Positions 56,435 through 64,000 of a stretch of DNA of 64,000 nucleotides are shown here, piece after piece. This DNA is from Rhizobium sp. TH2 (lineage in GTDB: Bacteria > Pseudomonadota > Alphaproteobacteria > Rhizobiales > Rhizobiaceae): NCBI RefSeq assembly GCF_024707525.1, contig NZ_CP062231.1:992001-1056000 (forward strand), given 5' to 3'. A program made the position numbers and the translations under genes. The notes beneath the pieces were generated by a model. The model was not told where the DNA came from. It did not search any database and saw only the letters and a program-made list of their open reading frames with translations. Position 1 is the first letter of the stretch. Every line of letters starts with the position of its first letter.

Positions 56435-57868
56435 GTGGGACTGGACATAGCAGAACAACGACCTGGCAAGCCGAGGACCGGGATGGCCCGCTGGCTGCTC
56501 TGGCTGTGGGAGCCGCCGTGGTCGTCGCGGCTGGCCGAGGAGCGGCTCGCGCTGCGCAACCCGCATCTGGCGCGCGCGCTCGAACTCGAGAAGATGGAGG
56601 GCCAGCGCATTGCGACATGGGCGCGTGCCGCCGCCATGGCCGTCATCGCGCTGCTTCTCATCTATCTCAATCCGCGCTGGGAGATGATCTATTACGAGGC
56701 GATCCTGCTGCTGTTCGTTGTGATCGGCATCGCGCAATTGCGCGCGGCCCGCGTCGGCCAGTCCTTCGCGGAACTCGCGCTGATTTTCGCCGATATTCTT
56801 CTGCTGACGCTCACCATGACGGTGCCCAATCCACTCGCGTCGGACCCTTGGCCGACGGCATTCCAGTTCAAGTTCGATGGTTTCCAGTATTTCTACATCT
56901 TCCTGGCCAGTGCGATGCTCGCCTATAGCTGGCGCACGGTTCAGGGCCTCGGCATCTGGGTGGCGGTCATCTGGCTCTGCGGGGTCGGCGGCGTGGTCCT
57001 GTTCGGCACCACCTATCCGGAACTCTCCGACAGGGTGCGTGAGGCCGTGGCGGATTATCCCCGCATCTTTGACGCCATCGATCCCAACAGCGTCAATTTC
57101 ACCAGTCGCGTCCAGGAGATCACGATCTTCATCATCGTCGCCGGCATGCTCGGCATGAAGTCGCGCCGCGCCAGCCAGCTCCTGATGCGCCAGGCCGATC
57201 TCGCCGCCGAACGCGCCAACCTGTCGCGCTATTTCGCGCCCTCGATGGTCGAGGAACTGGCGCATCGCCACGAGCCGATGGGCGGCGTGCGTTCGCAGGA
57301 GGTCGCGGTGCTGTTTGCCGATATCGTCGGGTTCACGCGCTACGCCGAGACGCACACGCCGGAAGACGTCATCTCGCTGCTGCGGGAGTTTCACGCGGCA
57401 CTCGAAGAGGTCGTGTTTTCCCACGGCGGCACGCTCGACAAGTATATGGGCGATGGCCTGATGGCGAGTTTTGGCACGCCCAGTCCATCGCCGGATGACG
57501 CCGCCAGCGCCATATTAGCTGCATTCGCCATGCAGGAAAGCATCGCCCGCCTCAACGCGGACCGGGCCGGCAAAGGGCTGCAGCCGATCCGCCTTTCGGT
57601 CGGCGTACATTACGGGCCGGTCATTCTTGGTGATATCGGCAACGCAAGGCGCATGGAGTTCGCCATGCTCGGCGATACCGTCAATGTGGCCTCACGGCTG
57701 GAAGCCGCCACGCGCATCCTGTCGTGCGGCACCATCATCAGCCAGGCGGCAATGGAAGCCGTTTCGGACGCCACCATTCGCGAGCGCTTCCGTCGCGACA
57801 TGCGGTTCCATAAGGGCTTTGAGCTGAAGGGCCGCAGCGAAGGCTGTGATATCTGGACAGCGCCATAA
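56435..57868 (+). CDS. Membrane-bound class III adenylate/guanylate cyclase
   Basis: 477 residues from a GTG at 56435 with GGGAGG seven bases upstream; an internal ATG at 56483 lacks this. The N-terminal half has about six membrane helices (residues ~65-260). The cyclase domain (about 285-470) has metal-binding Asp in 'VAVLFADIVGFTRYAETHTP', 'LDKYMGDGLMASFGTPSPSP' with the second Asp, and 'FAMLGDTVNVASRLEAATRI' carrying the transition-state Asn and Arg region. It would make cAMP; the signal sensed by the membrane part is unknown. Rhizobia carry many such cyclases. Confidence 0.9.
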   Translation: MGLDIAEQRPGKPRTGMARWLLWLWEPPWSSRLAEERLALRNPHLARALELEKMEGQRIATWARAAAMAVIALLLIYLNPRWEMIYYEAILLLFVVIGIAQLRAARVGQSFAELALIFADILLLTLTMTVPNPLASDPWPTAFQFKFDGFQYFYIFLASAMLAYSWRTVQGLGIWVAVIWLCGVGGVVLFGTTYPELSDRVREAVADYPRIFDAIDPNSVNFTSRVQEITIFIIVAGMLGMKSRRASQLLMRQADLAAERANLSRYFAPSMVEELAHRHEPMGGVRSQEVAVLFADIVGFTRYAETHTPEDVISLLREFHAALEEVVFSHGGTLDKYMGDGLMASFGTPSPSPDDAASAILAAFAMQESIARLNADRAGKGLQPIRLSVGVHYGPVILGDIGNARRMEFAMLGDTVNVASRLEAATRILSCGTIISQAAMEAVSDATIRERFRRDMRFHKGFELKGRSEGCDIWTAP

Positions 57869-58020
57869 GTGGCTTTGGGGGAGGGCGCCCACCGGAACCT
57901 TATCGCGGCCGGGTGGTTTTTCGAAAACACATTTTAGCCAGCTCGGCCGCGCGGTCGTGCAGCGGACTTCGTCCGATAGGCCACCCGCGCAGCCCCAAAT
58001 GTTGACGAAAGGATTGCCCG

Positions 58021-58740
58021 ATGGAGCATCTGTCTTTCCCCAACGAGAGCCCTGATTACCGCACCGCGCGCAATGCGCTGCTCGACGCCGAGATGGCATT
58101 GCGCCGCCAGATCGAGGCGGTCGCCGCCCAGCGCCGTTCGCTTCCATCAGGTGGTGAAGTGCCTGAGGATTATGTCTTCGAGCGCATCGGCGCCGACCAG
58201 CGCCCCGAAAAGGTGCGGCTGTCCGAACTGTTCGGCACCTATCCCAGCATCCTGCTCTACAGCTTCATGTACGGGCCGGAACGCGACGAGCCCTGCGACG
58301 GCTGCACCCACACGATCGATGGGTGGGATGGCAGCGTCTACCATGCCGACCAGCGCTTCCCGACCTATATCGTCGCCAAGTCGCCGATCGCGCGGCTGGA
58401 GGCACTGGCGCGCAAGCGTGGCTGGCAGAATGTGAAACTGCTCTCGACGGCAGGCAACAATTACTCCCACCACTATTTCGGCGACACGTCGAAATGCGAG
58501 CCCGAAATGCGGGCCGCACGCGGTTACGAGCCCGGCAAGAATTGGGACGAGCCGATGTACAATGTGTTCCACAGGGATGCCGATGGCACGGTGCGCCATT
58601 TCTGGGGCAGCGAAATTGTCTACGCGCCGGAGGAGCCCGGCCAGCACCCCCGTGCCGGAGACCTGGTCGATCCCGTCGGGGGCCTGCTCGACATGAGCCC
58701 CGAAGGCCGCGGCGATTTCTTCCCGAAGCTGAATTATTAG
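58021..58740 (+). CDS. DUF899 thioredoxin-like protein
   Basis: 239 residues. 'LLYSFMYGPERDEPCDGCTH' (about 78-97) is the DUF899 block that resembles a thioredoxin-fold active site with CDGC, followed by 'TIDGWDGSVYHADQRFPTYI', 'ALARKRGWQNVKLLSTAGNN' and 'NVFHRDADGTVRHFWGSEIV'. The end 'DPVGGLLDMSPEGRGDFFPK' is diagnostic. Members are soluble redox-type proteins of unknown function. AAGGA lies before the ATG. Stand-alone gene. Confidence 0.88.
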   Translation: MEHLSFPNESPDYRTARNALLDAEMALRRQIEAVAAQRRSLPSGGEVPEDYVFERIGADQRPEKVRLSELFGTYPSILLYSFMYGPERDEPCDGCTHTIDGWDGSVYHADQRFPTYIVAKSPIARLEALARKRGWQNVKLLSTAGNNYSHHYFGDTSKCEPEMRAARGYEPGKNWDEPMYNVFHRDADGTVRHFWGSEIVYAPEEPGQHPRAGDLVDPVGGLLDMSPEGRGDFFPKLNY

Positions 58741-58878
58741 GCCGTGAACCCATAAACGGCCAGAAATGACCGGCGCACGGATAGCTTAGTTCGTGGGCAA
58801 AGAGGTGCCAATCGCCGTAACGCAGTGATCGCTATTTCGGCGGCGCTATTCGGTGCATCGCCGACCCCGAACTGATCG

Positions 58879-59478
58879 TCAGAAGCCGGCAAGATAGTGA
58901 GCCATGGCAGCGATGTCGTCGACCGAAAAATCGCGCACCAAGGCCGTCATGCCGGGCACGTTCGGGCGCTTGTTATCGTGAAAGTCGGAGAGGCTTTTGA
59001 TCAGGTAGTCCAGCTTCTGATTTGCGACGCGCGGAGTGTTGGCGTATCCGACGAAATCCTTCCGGTGGCACGAGGTGCACTTCTTCCCGGCGCCCAGCGC
59101 TTGGAGGCGGGTAATGCTCGCTGCGTCGGCCGGCTCGCGGTAGGCGGGCCAGGGCAGTGCGGAGAAGTAGGCCGCAAGCGCCTTCACGTCGTCGTCGGAA
59201 AGATTCTTCGCGATCCGGCCCATCAGGTCGTCGGTGCGCGCTCCATTGCGATATTGCTGCAAAGCTATCAGCAAAGAGGACTCGTGCTGGCCGGCGATGA
59301 TCGGCGTGTTCTTACCACTCGGCAGACCTTTCCTACCGTGACACATCCCGCAAAGCTTGGCCTTCTGGGAGATCGCCGCCGGCGGTGGCACAGCATTGTT
59401 CTGCGCTCCAGCCGGCAGCGGACCGAGGGCCACGAGAGCGGCGATGACGAACGGAGCGAGCGCGCTGCTGCAGGGCAT
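58879..59478 (-). CDS. Di-heme cytochrome c (c4-like)
   Basis: 199 residues. Signal peptide (APFVIAALVALGPLPAGAQN) and two class I heme sites: CGMCH in 'KLCGMCHGRKGLPSGKNTPI' (about 42-61) and CTSCH in 'GAGKKCTSCHRKDFVGYANT' (about 130-149). Methionine axial ligands are likely in 'LMGRIAKNLSDDDVKALAAY' and 'NVPGMTALVRDFSVDDIAAM'. This two-domain layout is that of cytochrome c4, a periplasmic electron carrier to terminal oxidases. GGAGG precedes the ATG. No oxidase genes are nearby. Confidence 0.9.
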   Translation of the reverse strand: MPCSSALAPFVIAALVALGPLPAGAQNNAVPPPAAISQKAKLCGMCHGRKGLPSGKNTPIIAGQHESSLLIALQQYRNGARTDDLMGRIAKNLSDDDVKALAAYFSALPWPAYREPADAASITRLQALGAGKKCTSCHRKDFVGYANTPRVANQKLDYLIKSLSDFHDNKRPNVPGMTALVRDFSVDDIAAMAHYLAGF

Positions 59479-59782
59479 GCGAGGCCTCCAGATCGGGGCT
59501 TAAGCTGAAGTGTGATGCTGATCTTATCAGGAGCTGCATCCATTGGCGAGCGGACCCTGCTGCCGGTACCTGGGTAGTGGGTCAGTTTGAAATCTGACCA
59601 CGCAACTGAGTCCAGTCCGCGGGCGTGTGCCAGACGGATCAGAATCCGCCGCCGGCAGGAATAGCTATACCCTGACATAGATTGCTTTTTAATTTTAGTT
59701 GTGTCTAATGTTATGTTGGTGTGGCATACAAGGCCGTGCCCCTCCAAAGATGCGGTGCAATGGCCTCTAGGGAGTATCGGAC
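59479..59782. other. Intergenic region with an inverted repeat
   Basis: 304 bases between the divergent cytochrome and small secreted protein genes. GGTCAG-tttgaaat-CTGACC (59580-59599) is a possible operator. The part near 59690-59720 is AT-rich and probably holds the promoter for the downstream gene. No other gene seen. Confidence 0.45.
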
Positions 59783-60052
59783 ATGAAAACGATTCTTTCG
59801 TTCTCGATGGCATTGGCACTCGCGCTCTCAGCGTCCGCTCCAGCGTTTGCGGGGCCTAATGGCTCTACGACAACGACGACGACCGGACAGGGAAATGGCG
59901 GGAAGACAAACGATAACGCCAACCCCGACAACAACGGCCAGACGACAACCAGTACCACAACGACGGGACCAGATGGTCAGATAAACAAGGGAAACACCGA
60001 CTGCAATAATTGCGACACGACAACCACGACTGACAAGCCGGGGAAGAACTAG
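59783..60052 (+). CDS. Small secreted Thr/Asn/Gly-rich protein
   Basis: 89 residues. A clean signal peptide (KTILSFSMALALALSASAPA, cleaved after FAG or AFA) leads into a low-complexity mature part of Thr runs (six and five Thr in a row), Asn, Gly and Asp, with a CNNC pair (NTDCNNCD) near the end. The mature peptide should be disordered and exported. No family is recognised. GGGAG lies nine bases before the ATG, and a terminator follows. Confidence 0.7.
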   Translation: MKTILSFSMALALALSASAPAFAGPNGSTTTTTTGQGNGGKTNDNANPDNNGQTTTSTTTTGPDGQINKGNTDCNNCDTTTTTDKPGKN

Positions 60053-60075
60053 AGGCGAACGAGAACTGAAACGAG

Positions 60076-60100
60076 GGGCGGGTTTCCCGCCCTTCCATCT
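60076..60100 (+). terminator. Terminator after the small secreted protein
   Basis: GGGCGGG-TTT-CCCGCCC stem (60076-60092) followed by TTCCATCTT. Confidence 0.6.
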
Positions 60101-60500
60101 TAATCGTGAGCGGGCGCTTTCTGTAAGGTCCGCGTACCATCGGCTTCTCGGCTTCCTGCGCTTCGATCAGCGCAACGATCCGGCCTTGTTCGCACGTGCC
60201 GTCAGGGCGCCCATGTTGCGTGGCTCCAGAAAATTGGGACCCTGTTCGCTCCGAGATAAGGTGTACATCAACGAATAAGGTGGATACGGGGGTGGATTTA
60301 GAGACGCAAGGTTTCAGCGCGACGACATGTTTGCATTTCATCAGTTACAATACACCCCCGCCAAGCGCCGACGACGCGATTTTTCTCTGAGTGAAATCAA
60401 TGGCTTATAGGAAGCGAAAGAAAATATTCCGCAGTTTCTTTCGAAATGGCCCGTTCTCCTCGCACTATTCCATTCAAAATCAAACTCTTACGTAAAAAAA
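60101..60500. other. Non-coding stretch with a long-range inverted repeat
   Basis: No convincing gene. CGGGGGTG (60287-60294) and CACCCCCG (60353-60360) are inverted copies around a 58-base loop. On the minus strand 60110-60220 an open stretch encodes a GRIVALIEAQEAEKP-like peptide that may be a fragment of a lost gene, but I cannot name it. The part 60360-60500 is AT-rich. Confidence 0.4.
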
Positions 60501-60528
60501 TCCACACGCTCTCCGGCGGCCTTATAAT
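60501..60528 (+). promoter_or_regulatory. Promoter-like element before the structured region
   Basis: A perfect TATAAT (60523-60528) is preceded 16 bases upstream by TCCACA (four of six matches to TTGACA). Transcription would begin near 60535, just before the first hairpin. Confidence 0.4.
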
Positions 60529-60552
60529 CATTCCCGTTCTTCCCTCGGCTAC

Positions 60553-60980
60553 CCCGCATGGCGATGCGGGCGAGACAGAACCGGTGCCTGTTGTGGGGAA
60601 ACGACGTAAAGTCCCGCATCAGGCGTCCGCGAGAAGGGGTCTCCCCCGGGTACCGCCTGCAAAGGCCCGTACCCGTGGCGTGCGTTGTACCGCACACAGG
60701 CCCGTCCTGCCTGGATCTGACAAATCCGGGAGCTGGGATGGGCGCAGACGGCCGAGTTCGCGGATGAAAATACACCGAACGGGGCACGGATACGTGTCTT
60801 ACCGGCTGCCGCAAGGCAGCCATATAACTCGGCACGGAGACGTGCCCCGGCCGATCCTTCATGCGAAGCGCGAGAGGATCGGGGACGTGCATGGTCATAA
60901 CACGGAGCGGAAGCGCCCGCGTGAACGGGTAGTTGTGTCTCGGAATGGATGGGGATACTTGCGTCAAGGCAAGACGAGAC
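60553..60980 (+). ncRNA. Candidate structured non-coding RNA of unknown type
   Basis: About 430 bases with an unusual density of exact hairpins: CCCGCAT/ATGCGGG (60553-60570), CGGGTAC/GTACCCG (60647-60675), GTGCG/CGCAC (60680-60695), GGCACG-GATA-CGTGTC (60783-60798), GGCTGCC-GCAA-GGCAGCC (60804-60821), GGCACG-GAGA-CGTGCC (60831-60846), CCGATCCT/AGGATCGG (60851-60882), CCCG/CGGG (60916-60929), and GTCTCG/CGAGAC (60937-60980) around CTTGC/GCAAG. GCAA and GAGA are GNRA tetraloops only when read on the plus strand. Open frames exist on both strands but use AGA, AGG and ATA codons rare in neighbouring genes and match no family. It could also be a leader of the TPR gene or a cluster of intergenic repeats. 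Confidence 0.4.
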
Positions 60981-61097
60981 TGTGACCTCCTGCAAGCAAT
61001 TGTGATAACTGCGCCTCAAAAACGCGGCTGTCTTGTGGCAGGGTCTGATATATGGTTTTTAGAGCGCCTGATTTGCGCCCATTCGAAAGGCTGAAGA

Positions 61098-63200
61098 ATG
61101 GCTTTTAATACAAGATGCCGGTTTCCACTCGGCACCGCCCTCGCATTGCTGATCGCGCTGTCCGGCGCGGCTCAGGCCGAGGAGGCGGTCGGTGACACCA
61201 AGCCGGCTCCCGTGGTCCAGTTCGATGCGAGCTCGGTCGATACGTTCGCCGGTGCGTTTCTCGCGGCTCGCACTGCCGACAACGACTATGATTATGCTTC
61301 GGCGATCACGCTCTACAAGACCGCGCTGAAATACGACCCGAGTAATGTCGAGGTCCGCCAGCGGCTGATGATCAGCCTGTTCATGAACGGCAATTTCGAC
61401 GAAGGCGTCGCCGAGGGCGAAAAGCTGAAGAACGATCCCGCCGTCGAGCGCATCGCCACCATCGCGCGCGGCATCGATGCGATCCGCAAGCAGAAATATG
61501 CCGACGCCTATACGATCCTCAAATATGACGGCCCGAATGAACTGGACCGAATGATCAACACGCTGATCATGGCCTGGGGCCAGTTCGGCGAAGGCAAGGC
61601 CAAGGATGCCATCGCGGCCATCGACAAGATGGAAGGCCCGGAATGGTACGGCATCTTCAAGAATTACAATGCCGGCATGATCGCAGCGGCGTCCGGGGAT
61701 CTCGAAGCGGCGCGGAAAAGACTGAGCGAAACAGTCGCCAACCGCGAGGAAGGCGGCTCCGCATCCGACACCTATATGCGCGCGGTCCTCGCGCTGGCCT
61801 CGCTGGAAGCCAAAGCCGGCAACCGGCAGAAGGCGCTCGATGCGATCTCCGTCGGCGAGGCGTTCGCGCCTGATTACGTGCCGCTGGCGGTATTCCGCAA
61901 GACCATCGAATCCGGTGCGAAACCGGATTTCGTCGTCAAGTCGGCGTCCGAAGGCGTCTCGTCGGTGCTGTTCTCCGTGGGCGCGGCTCTGAACCAGTCG
62001 GTCACCAATGCGCCGGATCGCCAGAGCGCGCAGGATATCGTCGCCTTCTACCTGGTCACCGCCTATGCGCTCGCGCCGAGCGCCGATACCGCCGTCCTGC
62101 TCGGCGGCCTCTCGGAAAGCCTCGAACAGCCTGAGCGCGCCATCGAATGGTACAAGCGCGTTCCGGCTGATTCGCCGTTGCGGCGCGTCTCCGAACTTCA
62201 GCTCGGCCTCAACCTCGCCAACACTGGCAAAACAGAGGAAGCACGCCAGCATCTCAAGGCTGCCCTGGCAGCCGATCCCAATGATATCCGAGGCTATCTC
62301 GCCTATGCCAGCCTGCTTTCCGACCAAAAGGAATATGCGGAGATGGCCAAGACCTACGACAAGGCCGTCGAGATCATCGGGCCGTTGCCGAAGCGCAAGG
62401 ACTGGTCGGTCTTCTTCCAGCGCGGCATCGCCTATGAGCGGCTGAAGAAATGGGATCTTGCCGAGCCCAACTTCGAGAAAGCGCTCGAGCTCTATCCCGA
62501 CCAGCCGCAGGTGCTGAACTACCTCGGCTATTCCTGGGTCGACATGAACATCAAGCTCGAAACCGGCCTCGACATGATCCGCAAGGCCGCCGATCTCAGG
62601 CCGGATGATGGCTATATCGTCGATTCCCTGGGCTGGGCCTATTATCGCTTGGGCCGCTTCGAGGATGCCGTGGGCGAACTCGAGCGCGCCGTCGAACTCA
62701 AGGCCGCCGATGCGACGATCAACGACCATCTGGGCGATGCCTATTGGCGCGTCGGCCGCAAGCTGGAAGCCATATTCCAATGGCGCACCGCGCTGAGCGT
62801 GAAGCCTGAAGAGGCCGAAATTCCCAAGATCCGCAAGAAGATCAAGGAAGGCCTGCCGGAGATCGAAGTCAAGAAGGCCGAGCAGAAGCCCGCCGACGCT
62901 ACCCGCAATGTCGAGGTTGCAGCCGCGGTCCCGGCCGGGCAGGCCAAGGACGCGATCAAGCTCGAGGAACCGAAGCCCGCGACCGATCCGGTCGCCGCCG
63001 AGCCCAAGGCTGACGATAAGGCCGTGCAGCCGGCGCTGCACACCGTCAACAAGGGCGATTCGCTCTGGAATATCGCCAAGGAGATCCTCGGCGACGGCCA
63101 GCGCTTCATGGAAATCATCGATCTCAATCCGGAACTCAAGCGATATCCGGACCGCATTCAGCCAGGGCAGATGCTGAAGCTGCCCGAAACGAAGAACTGA
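61098..63200 (+). CDS. Secreted TPR protein with C-terminal LysM domain
   Basis: 700 residues. A signal peptide (LGTALALLIALSGAAQAEEA region, cleaved near AQA-EE) is followed by about ten tetratricopeptide repeats; clear units are 'DYDYASAITLYKTALKYDPS', 'KWDLAEPNFEKALELYPDQP', and 'GRFEDAVGELERAVELKAAD'. A Lys/Ala/Pro/Glu-rich linker (about 590-650) leads to a LysM motif: 'HTVNKGDSLWNIAKEILGDG' and 'LKRYPDRIQPGQMLKLPETK'. It should sit in the periplasm or outer membrane and may bind peptidoglycan. Upstream of ispE in rhizobia a TPR protein is usual; the LysM end is less so as far as I recall. ispE follows 10 bases later. Confidence 0.88.
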   Translation: MAFNTRCRFPLGTALALLIALSGAAQAEEAVGDTKPAPVVQFDASSVDTFAGAFLAARTADNDYDYASAITLYKTALKYDPSNVEVRQRLMISLFMNGNFDEGVAEGEKLKNDPAVERIATIARGIDAIRKQKYADAYTILKYDGPNELDRMINTLIMAWGQFGEGKAKDAIAAIDKMEGPEWYGIFKNYNAGMIAAASGDLEAARKRLSETVANREEGGSASDTYMRAVLALASLEAKAGNRQKALDAISVGEAFAPDYVPLAVFRKTIESGAKPDFVVKSASEGVSSVLFSVGAALNQSVTNAPDRQSAQDIVAFYLVTAYALAPSADTAVLLGGLSESLEQPERAIEWYKRVPADSPLRRVSELQLGLNLANTGKTEEARQHLKAALAADPNDIRGYLAYASLLSDQKEYAEMAKTYDKAVEIIGPLPKRKDWSVFFQRGIAYERLKKWDLAEPNFEKALELYPDQPQVLNYLGYSWVDMNIKLETGLDMIRKAADLRPDDGYIVDSLGWAYYRLGRFEDAVGELERAVELKAADATINDHLGDAYWRVGRKLEAIFQWRTALSVKPEEAEIPKIRKKIKEGLPEIEVKKAEQKPADATRNVEVAAAVPAGQAKDAIKLEEPKPATDPVAAEPKADDKAVQPALHTVNKGDSLWNIAKEILGDGQRFMEIIDLNPELKRYPDRIQPGQMLKLPETKN

Positions 63201-63210
63201 CGGTATCCCG

Positions 63211-64000
63211 GTGGCGCCGGGCGAGACCGAGGAATTCGCGGCCGCCAAGATCAACCTGGCGCTTCATGTGACCGGCCAGCGCGCGGATGGCTACCATCTG
63301 CTCGATTCGCTCGTCGTTTTCGCCGATGCCGGCGACCGCCTGACATTCAGCCCATCGGAAGAGGACCGCTTCACGGTCTCGGGTCGCTTCGGCGGCTCCT
63401 TGCCTCTGGATTCCGAACCGAAGACCGGCAACCTCGTTCTGCGCGCCCGCGATGCGCTCCGTGCACGCGCCGCCGCCCGCGGCAATTCCGCGCCGCCCGT
63501 CCACATTCATCTTGAAAAGAACCTGCCCGTCGCATCCGGCATCGGCGGCGGCTCGGCCGATGCGGCTGCGGCGCTGCGCGGCCTTGCCCGCTTCTGGGCA
63601 ACGGGCACGGATCGTCCGTCTCTTCATGCGATCGGGCTTGCGCTCGGCGCCGATGTCCCGATGTGTATCGAAAGCCAGCCTCTGCTGGCACGCGGTATCG
63701 GCGAGGACATCACCCTGCTCGGCGATTTCCCCAAACTGCATCTCCTGCTGGTCAATCCCCTGGTCGAAGTCTCGACGCCCGAAATCTTCAAGCGTCTCAC
63801 CAACAAGAACAATCCGCCACTCGACGTGCCGCGGGACGGAGCCCCGCGAGAGCAATGGATTGGCACGCTGGGCGCCACCCGTAACGACCTCCAGCCATCA
63901 GCCGAAACATTGGAGCCGGTCATATCCGACACACTCGAACTGATCAGGACCGTCGATCCGATGCTGGCCCGCATGTCTGGCTCCGGCGCCACCTGCTTCG
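63211..64000 (+). CDS. ispE: 4-diphosphocytidyl-2-C-methyl-D-erythritol kinase, cut by the window end
   Basis: 263 codons visible from a GTG at 63211, with no stop before the window ends; the full protein is usually 285-300 residues. The GHMP kinase start 'EFAAAKINLALHVTGQRADG' with the catalytic region 'YHLLDSLVVFAD', the ATP loop 'NLPVASGIGGGSADAAAALR' and the third motif 'ARMSGSGATCF' at the very end are all present. It phosphorylates CDP-methylerythritol in the MEP pathway of isoprenoid synthesis, which also feeds the polyprenyl synthase at 55341. It follows the TPR gene by 10 bases and is probably co-transcribed. Confidence 0.93.
   Translation, partial: MAPGETEEFAAAKINLALHVTGQRADGYHLLDSLVVFADAGDRLTFSPSEEDRFTVSGRFGGSLPLDSEPKTGNLVLRARDALRARAAARGNSAPPVHIHLEKNLPVASGIGGGSADAAAALRGLARFWATGTDRPSLHAIGLALGADVPMCIESQPLLARGIGEDITLLGDFPKLHLLLVNPLVEVSTPEIFKRLTNKNNPPLDVPRDGAPREQWIGTLGATRNDLQPSAETLEPVISDTLELIRTVDPMLARMSGSGATCF

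Noticed and set aside
60446..60985. 179-codon frame on the plus strand (and a 159-codon frame on the minus strand)
   Set aside because: Rare AGA/AGG/ATA codons, no family similarity, no well-placed ribosome site, and the stretch is dominated by exact hairpins; treated as non-coding.

Overview
The window is a 64 kb chromosomal stretch of a GC-rich alphaproteobacterium of the order Hyphomicrobiales (Rhizobiales), most likely a Rhizobiaceae or Phyllobacteriaceae member. This rests on gene content, not on a marker gene: a split-b (b and b') F0 ATP synthase operon, an isocitrate lyase beside a ScfR/RamB-type regulator, a bluB gene behind a cobalamin riboswitch, an alpha-r14-like small RNA, an EcfG-type promoter (GGAAC-N16-CGTT), and Rhizobiales-style palindromic intergenic repeats. 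There are no rRNA or tRNA genes, no phage, no intact insertion sequence and no CRISPR array that I can see.

Layout. 1-7 kb: the start of a winged-helix regulator, a DUF1127 gene overlapping an MFS exporter, a broken chemoreceptor tail beside an intact chemoreceptor, and a PuuA-like glutamine synthetase. 7-10 kb: LysR regulator, ROK sugar kinase and cutC, with a palindromic repeat between the last two. 10-13 kb: aceA divergent from its probable regulator, with a cluster of TGTAAA(T) motifs between them. 13-17.4 kb: a complete putrescine-type ABC importer (potFGHI), which fits functionally with the PuuA-like enzyme. 17.4-25 kb: acetoacetyl-CoA synthetase, a cupin, an ArsR/SRPBCC pair and two amidases flanking a SHOCT protein. 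25-28.3 kb: a four-gene operon (SDR, dgoK, dgoA, SMP-30 lactonase) for oxidative galactose breakdown, lacking the dehydratase step. 28.3-31.4 kb: a LuxR regulator and a gene-poor region with an RTX-like remnant, a small gene under an EcfG promoter and the alpha-r14-like sRNA. 31.4-40 kb: apbC, corA, kup, a cell wall hydrolase and atpI-atpB-atpE-atpF'-atpF. 40-47 kb: bluB with its riboswitch, rnhB, a radical SAM protein, a small glycosyltransferase-like protein, a frameshifted toxin with two paralogous antitoxins, and glyS. 47-55 kb: DUF2207 and lemA, DUF4328, glyQ, an orphan ParD-like protein, an S49 peptidase, a TrmN6-like methyltransferase and DUF2007. 55-64 kb: polyprenyl synthase, a class III cyclase, DUF899, cytochrome c, a Thr-rich secreted peptide, an unexplained strongly structured stretch (60.55-60.98 kb), a TPR-LysM protein and the start of ispE.

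Functional links. Polyamine uptake (pot) and gamma-glutamylation (puuA-like) form one theme. Acetate and acetoacetate use (aceA, ScfR-like regulator, acsA) form a second. Galactose oxidation is a third. The most unusual material is between genes: the 60.55-60.98 kb hairpin cluster on the plus strand (several exact stems, two with GNRA tetraloops); the sRNA with a UCCUCCUCCC loop under a sigma-54-like promoter; an EcfG-promoted 67-residue protein; and palindromic repeats that contribute the start region of cutC and the reading frame of the DUF2207 N-terminus.
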